From contig NZ_CP103289.1 in NCBI RefSeq assembly GCF_024757985.1, forward strand, positions 310,001-374,000: a DNA stretch of 64,000 nt, read 5' to 3'. Below are positions 1 through 8,061 of this stretch, piece after piece. The stretch is from Cellulomonas sp. NS3. GTDB taxonomy: Bacteria; Actinomycetota; Actinomycetes; Actinomycetales; Cellulomonadaceae. Positions within the stretch are counted from its first letter, which is position 1; each line of letters starts with the position of its first letter. The position numbers and the translations under genes were made by a program. The notes beneath the pieces were generated by a model that did no database searches, was not told the DNA's origin, and worked only from the letters and a program-made list of their open reading frames with translations.

Positions 1-1965
1 GATCGTCACGACGAACTGCGAGACCTGCACGAGCGCCACGGTCGCGGCCGCCAGTCCCGTCGAGACCCCGCGCCGGGTGAGCATCCGCAGGTTGAGCGCC
101 GCGGGGCCGATCCCGGCGGGGGCGGCGAGCGCGACGAACGTCGCCGCGGTCTGCACGAGGGTCGCGCGCCACACCGGCAGGCGCACGGGCGAGAACGCGA
201 CGAACGCGAGGGCCGCGCCGACGAGGGTCACCAGGCCGAGGCCGAACGACACGAGGCTCCAGCGCCAGTCGCTCTCGCCGACCGCGGTCATGATCTCGTC
301 GACGTTGATCGTGGTCAGGACGACGACGACGGCGACCGTCGTCAGGAAGATCGTCAGGAGGGTCCGGGCGCCGAACCGCACGAGCTGCTCGGGGTGCACG
401 TCCGCCTCGGGCAGCCGCTGCACGAGCGCGGACCGCAGCTCGGCGAGGACCTCCTTGTGCGCACGCATCTCGTCGCGCGTGCGCTGGGGGAGCGCGATGG
501 TCTGGAGCAGCGGGCCGACCGCGGCGATGTCCTCGTCGGGCAGCACGCGCGACGCCGACTCCAGGGCGCGCGTGGCACCGACCCGCAGCGCGAGCAGGGC
601 CACGAGCTGCGTGACGTCCATGCGGCGGGCGAGATCGGAGGACGCGACGTCGCCCTGCTCCCAGCCCACGAGCCACACGACGGGCCGCCCGACGACGACG
701 TCGACGAGCACGACGTCGCTGGTCAGCGCGCGGTGCGCGATCCCGGCGCCGTGCGCGAGCCGCAGCTGCGCCCAGACCTCCTCGAGCATCTCGTCGGTGA
801 TCTCCTCGGGGTCGAGGTCCGCGAGCGGGCGCGCGGACCCGGGCGCCTCCTGGACGAGCAGCATCGAGTCGTCGGCCTCGGAGACGCTCAGCAGGCGCGG
901 GGTCCGGACGCCGGCGGCACGGGCGGCGTAGGCGAGCAGCGCGGCGCGCTCGGCGGCCTGGCGCAGGGACACGACGGAGCGCCCGTCGAGCCCGCGCAGC
1001 CGCAGCGAGCGCCACAGCCGGGACAGCATGCCGACGACCTGGCGGTCGCCGTCGAGCACGACGACGTCGAGGTCCTGCCCGTCGGCCGTCGTGAGGTCGT
1101 AGACGCGGTGGTCGGAGTACCGGGCGATCGCGCGGGTGGTCGTGGTCGGCGCGTCGGGCGTGGCCGGGCCGTCGGCGTGCTCCGCGTGCGCGTCGGGCAC
1201 GCGGGCGATCCGGACCGGTTCGAAGCCCGCGCGTCGCACGCCGTCGACGAGGCTCACGCCGTACGCGCGCTCGGAGCGCACCCCGGACAGGTAGCGGACG
1301 CCGAGCCCGGCGACGCGCCCGACGAGCAGCGCGACGGCGAGGCCCGGCAGCGAGACCTGCGCGGTGATGAGCACGACGCCGACCCAGACCCAGAGCAGGT
1401 TCCACGACCAGGCGACGGTGCGGCGCCGGGTCCGCGGGCCCGACGTCGTGAGCAGGCCCGCGATGAGCGCCACGTACGGCGGGACGGTGAGCACCCAGTC
1501 GCCCCGGAGGCGGACCGACATCCCGGTGACGAGCTCCTCGGGCCCGAACGTGTGCACGGCCCACGCGATGACCATGCAGACGAGCAGGCCGCTGAGCGCG
1601 GCGGCGAGCGCCTCCAGCAGCTGGCGCCCGAGCCGCCGGATCGCGAGCTCGGTGAGCACGGCGACGGGTGCGAGCACCACGACGACGAGCTCGAGCACCG
1701 TCACGGGGAAGACGAGGATCTGGCCGAGCAGCGAGGAGAAGCCGCGCACGTCCTCGGCGACGCCCGTCGTGGTGTTCTGCGCGTAGGTCGCGGCGACGAG
1801 GACGAGGGCGATCCCGAGCGTCCCGACGACCACGCCGAGCAGGTCGCTCGGGTGGTGCACGCGGACCGCGGGGGTGTCGACGATCTCGACGCCCGCGAGG
1901 CGGTCGGCGTCGTCGTCGGGCGACGGGCCGAGACCGAGTCGCGCGGTCGTCGGCAGCTCGGGCAT
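1..1965 (-). CDS. Flippase-like (LPG synthase TM-type) membrane protein with kinase-like region, partial
   Basis: The reading frame is open from an ATG at 1965 to the window edge (655 codons, C-terminus missing). Several N-terminal membrane segments (about residues 45-230) precede a soluble part containing AHGAGIAHRAL followed by VVLVD, resembling the HRDLKxxNVL loop of protein kinases but lacking its Asp. Membrane segments resume near residue 545, and APAGIGPAALNLRML fits the lysylphosphatidylglycerol synthase TM/flippase-like (TIGR00374, YbhN) family. A lipid or glycolipid transport role is inference. A TACACT -10 box ends seven bases before the ATG and there is no ribosome-binding site, suggesting a leaderless mRNA. 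The kinase-like part probably lacks phosphotransfer activity. Confidence 0.7.
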   Translation of the reverse strand, partial: MPELPTTARLGLGPSPDDDADRLAGVEIVDTPAVRVHHPSDLLGVVVGTLGIALVLVAATYAQNTTTGVAEDVRGFSSLLGQILVFPVTVLELVVVVLAPVAVLTELAIRRLGRQLLEALAAALSGLLVCMVIAWAVHTFGPEELVTGMSVRLRGDWVLTVPPYVALIAGLLTTSGPRTRRRTVAWSWNLLWVWVGVVLITAQVSLPGLAVALLVGRVAGLGVRYLSGVRSERAYGVSLVDGVRRAGFEPVRIARVPDAHAEHADGPATPDAPTTTTRAIARYSDHRVYDLTTADGQDLDVVVLDGDRQVVGMLSRLWRSLRLRGLDGRSVVSLRQAAERAALLAYAARAAGVRTPRLLSVSEADDSMLLVQEAPGSARPLADLDPEEITDEMLEEVWAQLRLAHGAGIAHRALTSDVVLVDVVVGRPVVWLVGWEQGDVASSDLARRMDVTQLVALLALRVGATRALESASRVLPDEDIAAVGPLLQTIALPQRTRDEMRAHKEVLAELRSALVQRLPEADVHPEQLVRFGARTLLTIFLTTVAVVVVLTTINVDEIMTAVGESDWRWSLVSFGLGLVTLVGAALAFVAFSPVRLPVWRATLVQTAATFVALAAPAGIGPAALNLRMLTRRGVSTGLAAATVALVQVSQFVVTI

Positions 1966-2124
1966 ACCGGCGAGTGTAGGCAGCGGGCCCCTCCCGGCTC
2001 CGGTGTTCTCGCGTGCGCCGGGCGAAGTCGAGCCTGGAGGCGGACGGCGGCGCGACCTGGGTCGGTCCCAGGGACTACCCCGGTCGCGCTGCGCTCGGGG
2101 TCGGCTCAGGGTCGGGTGCCCGCG

Positions 2125-3297
2125 TCAGGACCGCGGGCGCACGGTCCACAGCAGCGCGCGCCCCTCCGTCTGGATCAGGACGTGCCCCCGGGGGCTCACG
2201 TCGACGACCCGGAGCTGCTCCGCGGTGGGCACCGCGGTCTCGCTCCACCGGCCGTCGCGCCAGGCGCCGACCCGCGGTGCCGCGTCCGGGCGGCTGAGCA
2301 CGCCGGCGACGAGTCCCTGGGCGCCGAGCACGACGGGCGAACGGAGCGTCGCACCCGCCGGGGGCTCCACCGGGGTGACGTCGCCGTCGTCCCAGAGCGC
2401 GTGCTCGGTGAGCCCCACGCCGTTCGCGGGGCACGTCGTGCCGACGAGGACGCGGCCGTGGTCGTCGAGGCCCACGCCGTTCTCGAAGCAGCCCTGCACG
2501 GGGTCGCGCAGGAGCGTGAGCTCGCCCCGCCACCAGACGAACGCCGAGGTGGAGCCGGGCGCGTCCGGCACGCCGGTGAAGCCGGTCACGCGACCCCGGT
2601 CGTCGAGGTCGGACGGGACGACGTAGCGCAGCGCGGGGTCGGCGAGGAGGGTCACACCGTCGCGCGTCCAGACGTAGCCCTGCCGGTGGCCGAGGTCCTC
2701 GAAGTCGCTCTCCGGGCCGACGACCTGGGCCAGCACGGTGCCGCGCTCGTTGAGGTCCACGACGCGGCTCAGGGACACCGCGCGGCCGGGGACCTCGGTG
2801 AGGTCGGTGCGGACCCCGCGCTCCCACCGGAAGGGGGCACCGCCGAGCGCGCCGCCGAGCAGTCCCGCGACGACGCCGTGGTCGTTGACGTGCAGCGCGG
2901 TGCCCTCGCCGAGCTCGGTGACGGTCGCGCCGTCGATCAGCACGGCGTGCTCGGTGCCGTCCTCGTCGGACACGTACGAGCCGACGACCTGCCCGCGGCG
3001 GTTGATGTCCGTGAGCGTCAGGTACGTGAGTCCGGTCAGCGCCGACACGTCGGTCAGCACCCCGTCGGACCACAGGAACGCGCGGCTCCCGGACACCCCG
3101 ACGACCTCGCCGCGCGCGTTGACCGCGGTCGCGACCGTCTCGGTGCCGGGGACGAGGGTCCCGAGGTCGACGGCCGCGGTCGGGACGGGCGTCCGGGGTG
3201 GACCGACGGGCAGGGGGCCCGCCACGGCGGACGGTGCGAGGGCGGTCAGGGCGGTCGTCGCGCAGACGACCAGGGCGAGGATGAGCGGGCGTCTCAC
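2125..3297 (-). CDS. Secreted HAF-repeat (beta-propeller-like) protein
   Basis: The protein has 390 residues. A signal peptide (RRPLILALVVCATTALTAL, then an Ala-rich cleavage region) follows a GTG at 3297 preceded by GGAGG at good spacing; the longer frame to 3366 would put about 23 unlikely residues before the signal peptide. The mature part carries HAF-type repeats built on N/D-x-x-G-x-V-x-G: VNARGEVVGV, INRRGQVVGS, VNDHGVVAG, LDDRGRVTGF, LDDHGRVLVG. Such repeats are typical of exported proteins of unknown function, and no catalytic motif is visible. It stands alone, with MarR upstream on the same strand 168 bp away and no shared overlap. Confidence 0.75.
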   Translation of the reverse strand: MRRPLILALVVCATTALTALAPSAVAGPLPVGPPRTPVPTAAVDLGTLVPGTETVATAVNARGEVVGVSGSRAFLWSDGVLTDVSALTGLTYLTLTDINRRGQVVGSYVSDEDGTEHAVLIDGATVTELGEGTALHVNDHGVVAGLLGGALGGAPFRWERGVRTDLTEVPGRAVSLSRVVDLNERGTVLAQVVGPESDFEDLGHRQGYVWTRDGVTLLADPALRYVVPSDLDDRGRVTGFTGVPDAPGSTSAFVWWRGELTLLRDPVQGCFENGVGLDDHGRVLVGTTCPANGVGLTEHALWDDGDVTPVEPPAGATLRSPVVLGAQGLVAGVLSRPDAAPRVGAWRDGRWSETAVPTAEQLRVVDVSPRGHVLIQTEGRALLWTVRPRS

Positions 3298-3465
3298 GGC
3301 GGTGCCTCCAGACGGGTGGGGCGTGGTGCCCCTCCCAGGCGTACTCGCGCCGGTTCCGCGGGACAAGGGCGGGCCGGGCCCGTGGGGCAGGTCCGCACGT
3401 TGGGGCCGTGCGTCGCCGCCCGGACGCCGGCCCGACGCCGCGCCACCGCGGCTGCCGACGGCGGG

Positions 3466-3966
3466 CTACCGGGTGCCCGGGCGCTCGCGGTACGCGCGTG
3501 AGGCGCCGGCGATGCGTTCCGCGGTCGCCCGGAACGCCTGCAGCTCCGCGGCGCCGACCGCCGCGCCGACCGCGTCGGCCCACGCGTGCTGGGCCTCGCG
3601 CAGGCGGAGCAGCGTCTCCCGGCCGCGCGCGGTCGGCTCGAGGAGCCGGGCGCGCGCGTGCCGGGGGTTGTCGAGGTAGCGGGCCCAGCCCTTCTCCACG
3701 AGCAGGTCCGCGGTGCGCTGGACGCTCTGGCGGGCGAGCCCGAGGCCGACGCGGCGCGCGACGTCCGAGACCGTGAGCGGCTCGTCGAGCGTCGCGCCGA
3801 GCACCTGCCACCACGCGGGGGTCAGGCCGGCGGGCTCGGCGATGTCGCGTGCGGCGGCGAGCAGCTCGCCGTTGAGCTCGAACACGGGCAGGACGAGCGC
3901 GGTCAGTGCGTCGCCCGCCGGGGAGCGGCCCGACGGCGGGTCGCTCGCCCCAGGGTGTCCCGTCAT
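3466..3966 (-). CDS. MarR-family transcriptional regulator
   Basis: The 166-residue protein has the MarR winged-helix layout: a helical N-terminus, LTVSDVARRVGLGLARQSVQRTADLLVEKG as helix-turn-helix (about residues 64-93), and a basic wing RYLDNPRHARARLLEPTARG. Its ATG overlaps the stop of the upstream DJ-1/PfpI gene in an ATGA, so the pair is translationally coupled. The operon promoter carries a perfect palindrome (4589-4612), the natural candidate for autoregulation. The ligand is unknown. Confidence 0.85.
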   Translation of the reverse strand: MTGHPGASDPPSGRSPAGDALTALVLPVFELNGELLAAARDIAEPAGLTPAWWQVLGATLDEPLTVSDVARRVGLGLARQSVQRTADLLVEKGWARYLDNPRHARARLLEPTARGRETLLRLREAQHAWADAVGAAVGAAELQAFRATAERIAGASRAYRERPGTR

Positions 3967-4577
3967 GCGCCCGCGCCGGTGAGCTGGTCGTAGAAGCGCC
4001 GCTCACCGGTCGTGTAGAGCCCGTACCAGGCCTCGGTGATCGCCGCCGGGAAGAGGTCGAGGGCCTCGAAGACCGCGCGGGCGAAGTCGACGGGTGCGGT
4101 CGCGGGGGCGGTGATGACGCCGCGGTCGACGACCGTGCGCGCCTCGCGGTACAGCGCGTGCCCGGCGTACCCGGGGACGGGCGCGAGGAAGTCGGCGGCG
4201 TTGCTCGTGTGCTCGCGGTCGTCGAGCAGGCCGGTGCGGGCCAGCGCGAGCGTCGCGCCGCAGATCGCCGCGACGGGCACGCCGGCGTCGACGCAGCGGC
4301 GCGCAAGGTCGAGCACCTGCTCGTGGCCCTCGCCCCAGGACTCGCCGCCGGGGAGCACGAGCGCCGAGATCGCCTCGAACGGGACCTGGTCCAGCTCGGT
4401 GTCGAGCAGCACCCGGAGCCGGCCGGTCGTCGTGACCTGCGTGGTCCCGGTGGGCCCCGCGGTGACGAAGCGGTAGCGGTCGTCGCCCTGCTCGGCGGCG
4501 ACGGTCAGCCCGGCGGTCAGGTACGCGTACTCCCAGTCGGCCATCGTGTCCAGGCCGTACAGCACCACGGTTCCCAT
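3963..4577 (-). CDS. DJ-1/PfpI-family protein
   Basis: The 204-residue protein has the class I glutamine-amidotransferase-like fold: LVLPGGESWGEG near residue 75 and the nucleophile elbow AAICGATLALA with Cys106. The residue after the cysteine is Gly, unlike the Cys-His of PfpI proteases, so a DJ-1/chaperone or ThiJ-like role is as likely as peptidase activity. The ATG at 4577 has GAGGAGG upstream; a longer frame to 5177 runs through the promoter and is not used. It is the first gene of an operon with marR, whose product probably represses it. Confidence 0.8.
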   Translation of the reverse strand: MGTVVLYGLDTMADWEYAYLTAGLTVAAEQGDDRYRFVTAGPTGTTQVTTTGRLRVLLDTELDQVPFEAISALVLPGGESWGEGHEQVLDLARRCVDAGVPVAAICGATLALARTGLLDDREHTSNAADFLAPVPGYAGHALYREARTVVDRGVITAPATAPVDFARAVFEALDLFPAAITEAWYGLYTTGERRFYDQLTGAGA

Positions 4578-4588
4578 GTCGCCCTCCT

Positions 4589-4638
4589 CGGTTGACAGCA
4601 TGCTGTCAACCGTATGTGGATGACAGGGTGCTGCCAAC
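4589..4638 (-). promoter_or_regulatory. Promoter and twin operators of the PfpI-marR operon
   Basis: A perfect 24-bp palindrome (4589-4612; arm CGGTTGACAGCA and its exact reverse complement) is followed by a second, degenerate copy at 4619-4638, centred 28 bp away. On the minus strand TTGGCA (4632-4637), a 17-bp spacer and TACGGT (4609-4614) form a good sigma-70-type promoter, so copy 2 covers the -35 and copy 1 covers the -10 and start site. This is the geometry expected for MarR autorepression; the protein bound is inferred. Confidence 0.7.
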
Positions 4639-4704
4639 CGTCTCGCAGCGTGACGACGGTGCGGGTGCGCGCCCGGCCCGCTCGCCGGCGGCACGCGCAG
4701 GGCC

Positions 4705-4767
4705 GTCAACGCAGGTTGACGGCCGTCCTCTGGCGACGTAGCCTCGAGCTGGTCAACCCAGGTTGAC
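4705..4767 (+). promoter_or_regulatory. Promoter with two GTCAAC-N4-GTTGAC operators
   Basis: Two copies of GTCAAC-N4-GTTGAC lie at 4705-4720 and 4752-4767, 47 bp apart. Between and overlapping them is a near-ideal promoter: TTGACG (4716-4721), 17-bp spacer, TAGCCT (4739-4744). Site 1 overlaps the -35 and site 2 covers the expected start of transcription. The downstream gene encodes a small HTH protein that may bind here. The half-site GTTGAC is also present, in the opposite arrangement, in the 4589 palindrome. Confidence 0.65.
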
Positions 4768-4802
4768 GGACGGACTGGGAGGCGGACATGGAGGAGGTCG
4801 AC

Positions 4803-5021
4803 ATGAGCATGCTCGTGCGGCAGGCGGACGGCGACGACCCGCTGCAGGCGCTGGCGGCGCTCGCGCAGCTCAGGCGCGAGGCGGACCGCCGGGAGGCCGT
4901 CGTCGTGCGGCGCGCGCGCGTCGCGGGGATCCCGTGGGCGTCGATCGCGACGATGCTCGGCGTGAGCAAGCAGGCGGTGCACAAGAAGTACGGCGGATCG
5001 CGGTTCTCGCGGCTCGGCTGA
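4803..5021 (+). CDS. Small HTH protein, probable DNA-binding regulator
   Basis: This 72-residue protein (from the ATG at 4803, preceded by GAGGAGG at 5-nt spacing; an in-frame ATG at 4788 would add five residues) has a helical basic N-terminal half, then GIPWASIATMLGVSKQAVHKKYGG, a clear helix-turn-helix recognised as the VSKQAVHKKY-type small regulators of actinobacteria. In other actinobacteria such genes often stand next to Clp-N-domain genes; none is here. It diverges from the PfpI-marR operon across a 225-bp regulatory region and probably controls its own promoter. Confidence 0.7.
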   Translation: MSMLVRQADGDDPLQALAALAQLRREADRREAVVVRRARVAGIPWASIATMLGVSKQAVHKKYGGSRFSRLG

Positions 5022-5116
5022 GCGTCGCTCGAGGCGGGGTCTTCGCGCGATGCGGGCCGCTGACCTGGACAACTGACCGGTTGGACGGGATTCGGTCCGA
5101 CGGGTGAGGGTAGGGC

Positions 5117-7189
5117 ATGCCTCGACCTCGACCGCTCCGCCGGCGCCGGATCCTGCTCGCCCTGGCGGCCCTCGCACTGCCCCTCGGCGTGGGGCTCACC
5201 GCCGCTCCCGCCGCCGGCGTCGGCAGCGGGGACCTGTTCCCCGACGACGCCGCGTGCGGGACGGGGACCGGCGCCGGGTGCCGCGCGCCGATCGAGTGGA
5301 ACGTCGCGACCTACGGACCCGCGGACGGCACGCACATCGTCCGCCGGACGCTGTTCACGGTTCTCGCACGCCAGGGCGAGCAGCTCCTCCTCGGCTCGTC
5401 GGCGCTCGGTGTCGCGCCCGGGCTCGCGGACATCGCCGTGTGGGAGCCGGGGGCCGTCACCGACACCGAGGCGGCGACGCTGCCCGCGCCCGCCTCGAGC
5501 TGTGCGGCGCAGCGCGAGGCGAGCGGCGACCCCGCGCTCGGCCTGATCTCGACGCGCACCCAGGAGCTCGCCGGCGCGCGGTCCGTCGACGGCACCGGGA
5601 ACCCGGACGGCTACGTCCCGTGCGTCCACACCGTCACGGCGACCGGGCTGCACCGCGTCGCGTTCTACGGCTCCGTCGGCCCCGGGGGCGCGCTCTCCGG
5701 CGGCGTGCCGACGCGGGCCCAGGTGGGGACGGACGTCGTCGCGCAGGCCGAGAGCTCGACGACCGTCGCCGCGTGGGACCTCACCGTGCGACCGGCGGCA
5801 GCCGGCTCGACCGTCGACCTGCCCGGACGGGCGTTCACCTACGTCTACGCGGGCTTCACGGGCGGCAGCGACCGGCCCACCGACTTCTCGACCTACATCA
5901 CGACGACGGACGGCTTCCGCTACCGGGTCTCGACGCGGTCGTTCGACCCGTTCGGCTTCGTCTTCTACGGCAACCCGGTCGGCTTCTACGACGCCGACGG
6001 CGTGACCCCCCTGCACCGCGACGTGCTCGGCTCCGGCAGCAACCAGCAGACGCTGACGAGCATGCTCGGCGGCGCCCGCCTGGCCCGTGCCGAGTACCCC
6101 GTGTCGGTCGAGCCGCTCGCGCCCGAGACGCTCGCCGCGCTCGGGATCCCCACCCAGGGCGCCGAGCCCGTGATGGGGCCGCTCGGGTTCGCCGGCTCGG
6201 CGGGCGGCGCCGTCGCGTTCGAGGGTCAGGGCGGCGGCCTGCGCTTCAGCACCGCCACGGCCGGGGCCTACGAGATCGTGCTCTCGCGCGACGGCGTCGA
6301 CCTCGACCCCGGGGCGCCCGGCAACCGCGTGCTGCGCGGGTTCGTCGGGGTCGGGACGCACGACATCGCCTGGGACGGCCTCGACAACACGGGCGCCGCG
6401 TTCCCGGCCGGGCAGTACCCGGTGCGCGCGACGCTGCGCGGCGGGGAGTACCACGCGCCGATCCTCGACGTGGAGAGCTCGCTGCGCGGCGGTCCCAGCA
6501 TCACGCTCGAGAACCCTCCCGGGGGCGTGTGCCCGTTCACCGGCGAGGTCAGCACGGGCACCAACTGCACGCGCGCGTTCTACGACGACCGCGGCTACGT
6601 GACGAGCGCGGGCGTGACGGTCGGCACCCCCGGCGAGCTGCTGTGCGCGGGCGTGGGCACGCGCCCGTCGGTCGCGTTCGCCGACCCCGACGCCGGCTTC
6701 GACACGACCTCGACCCAGCGGGCGTTCGGCGCGGGCGCAGGCGACGGGGCCAACACGAACACGCAGTGCACGGGCAGCTTCGGTGACGCCAAGGGGCTCG
6801 ACCTCTGGTCGTACGTCCCCGGCGAGGCGCAGACCTCGGTCGTCGTGGTGGTTCCCGCGCCCGCCCCGGCGCCGGCTCCGCAGGACCCGGCGCCCCCGGT
6901 CGTACCGGCGCCCCCGGCCGACCCGGTCGTCCCGGGCGTCCCGGTGCCGCCCGGGACGCCCGTCGTCCCCGTGGCCCCGGTCGACCCTGCCGCTCCCTCC
7001 GCCCGTCCGGGCGCGCCGTCCTCGGCCCGGCCGGACCCGGGCACCCGCCCGCGGTCCTCGCGCGAGGCGCGGGCGTCGGCGCTGGCGCGCACCGGGTCCG
7101 ACGTCACCCCGGGGCTCGTCGGGCTCGGCATGGTGGCCGTGGGTGGCGTCCTCGTGGGGATCGCGCGGCTGCGGCGCCGTCTCGGCTGA
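5117..7189 (+). CDS. Secreted, LAxTG-anchored surface protein
   Basis: The 690-residue protein begins with an Arg-rich signal peptide (RRRRILLALAALALPLG, cleavage after AAPAAG), followed by a large Gly/Thr-rich extracellular part. IAWDGLDNTGAAFPAGQYPVRA near residue 415 looks like a FlgD-type Ig strand pair. A roughly 70-residue Pro/Val/Ala-rich wall-spanning segment precedes the C-terminal sorting signal LARTG, a hydrophobic stretch and RRRLG. LAxTG is the motif of class E sortases in high-GC Gram-positives; no sortase lies in the window. Function of the exposed region is not recognisable. The ATG follows GAGGG at 6-nt spacing. Confidence 0.75.
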   Translation: MPRPRPLRRRRILLALAALALPLGVGLTAAPAAGVGSGDLFPDDAACGTGTGAGCRAPIEWNVATYGPADGTHIVRRTLFTVLARQGEQLLLGSSALGVAPGLADIAVWEPGAVTDTEAATLPAPASSCAAQREASGDPALGLISTRTQELAGARSVDGTGNPDGYVPCVHTVTATGLHRVAFYGSVGPGGALSGGVPTRAQVGTDVVAQAESSTTVAAWDLTVRPAAAGSTVDLPGRAFTYVYAGFTGGSDRPTDFSTYITTTDGFRYRVSTRSFDPFGFVFYGNPVGFYDADGVTPLHRDVLGSGSNQQTLTSMLGGARLARAEYPVSVEPLAPETLAALGIPTQGAEPVMGPLGFAGSAGGAVAFEGQGGGLRFSTATAGAYEIVLSRDGVDLDPGAPGNRVLRGFVGVGTHDIAWDGLDNTGAAFPAGQYPVRATLRGGEYHAPILDVESSLRGGPSITLENPPGGVCPFTGEVSTGTNCTRAFYDDRGYVTSAGVTVGTPGELLCAGVGTRPSVAFADPDAGFDTTSTQRAFGAGAGDGANTNTQCTGSFGDAKGLDLWSYVPGEAQTSVVVVVPAPAPAPAPQDPAPPVVPAPPADPVVPGVPVPPGTPVVPVAPVDPAAPSARPGAPSSARPDPGTRPRSSREARASALARTGSDVTPGLVGLGMVAVGGVLVGIARLRRRLG

Positions 7190-7257
7190 CCCGGCCGCCA
7201 GCGCGGCTGGTCCGGCCCGACCACCCGGCCGACCCGACCGCCCGGCTGACCCGGTCT

Positions 7258-7287
7258 CGCCCGCGCGACCGGACCGCCGCGCGGGCG
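7258..7287 (+). terminator. Possible terminator hairpin
   Basis: CGCCCGCGCG (7258-7267) pairs perfectly with CGCGCGGGCG (7278-7287) over a 10-base loop, downstream of the surface-protein stop. There is no T-run, so termination is only suggested. Confidence 0.35.
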
Positions 7288-7352
7288 TGCCGCCCCACGC
7301 CCGGCGCACCGCCGTGCATGCTGGGACCACACCCAGCACGGAGGAGGTCGCC

Positions 7353-8036
7353 GTGGCGGCACGACCCGCACCACCCCAGGTCAGCGTCGACGAGGTGCGC
7401 GCCGAGCTCGCGGCCCTCGAGGACCCCCGCATCCGCGCGGTCAACGAGCGCCACGGCGACGACCACGGGGTCAACCTCACGCAGCTCCGCGCGGTCGCGA
7501 AGCGGCTCACGACGCAGCACGACCTGGCGCTCGAGCTCTGGGCGACCGGCGACACCGCCGCCCGGCTCGTCGCGATCCTGGTCTGCCGGCCCAAGGACTT
7601 CTCCGAGGCCGAGCTCGACGCGATGCTGCGCGACGCGCGCGTGCCCAAGGTGCGGGACTGGCTCGTCGGTTACGTGGTCAAGAAGAGCCCGCACGTCGAG
7701 GGGCTGCGCACGGCGTGGTTCGACGACCCCGACCCGGCCGTCGCGGGCTCGGGCTGGGCGCTGACCAGCGACCGTGTCGTGAAGCGGCCGGACGGCCTCG
7801 ACCTGCCGGGGCTGCTCGATCTCGTCGAGGCGCACATGAAGGACGCCCCCGGGAACCTGCAGTGGGCGATGAACGAGTGCCTGGCGATGATCGGCATCCA
7901 CCACCCCGCGCTCCGGGCCCGCGCGCTCGCGATCGGCGAGCGGCTCCGGGTCCTCGAGGACTACCCGACGCCGCCCGGCTGCACGTCGCCGTACGCTCCG
8001 ATCTGGATCGGCGAGATGGTGCGCCGCCAGGGCTGA
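7353..8036 (+). CDS. DNA alkylation repair protein (AlkD-like)
   Basis: The 227-residue protein starts at a GTG (7353) with GGAGGAGG at 5-nt spacing. It consists of helical HEAT-like repeats: VNLTQLRAVAKRL near residue 45, LVAILVCRPKDFSEAELDAML near 70-90, VRDWLVGYVVKKSPHVEGL and LQWAMNECLAMIGIHH near 170-185. These are the landmarks of the DNA alkylation repair (AlkD/AlkC-like) family, which excises or recognises alkylated bases. Acidic and aromatic residues typical of the AlkD active surface cannot be assigned with certainty. It has no operon partner; the next gene is convergent. Confidence 0.7.
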   Translation: MAARPAPPQVSVDEVRAELAALEDPRIRAVNERHGDDHGVNLTQLRAVAKRLTTQHDLALELWATGDTAARLVAILVCRPKDFSEAELDAMLRDARVPKVRDWLVGYVVKKSPHVEGLRTAWFDDPDPAVAGSGWALTSDRVVKRPDGLDLPGLLDLVEAHMKDAPGNLQWAMNECLAMIGIHHPALRARALAIGERLRVLEDYPTPPGCTSPYAPIWIGEMVRRQG

Positions 8037-8061
8037 GACCGCCGCGGACCGCCGCAGGCCG

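Noticed and set aside
394-3501. Open plus-strand frame of over 1000 codons at the left end
   Set aside because: It is antisense to two genes with clear signal or membrane segments; its Arg/Gly/Asp/Pro-heavy composition without hydrophobic patches is typical of a shadow frame in high-GC DNA.
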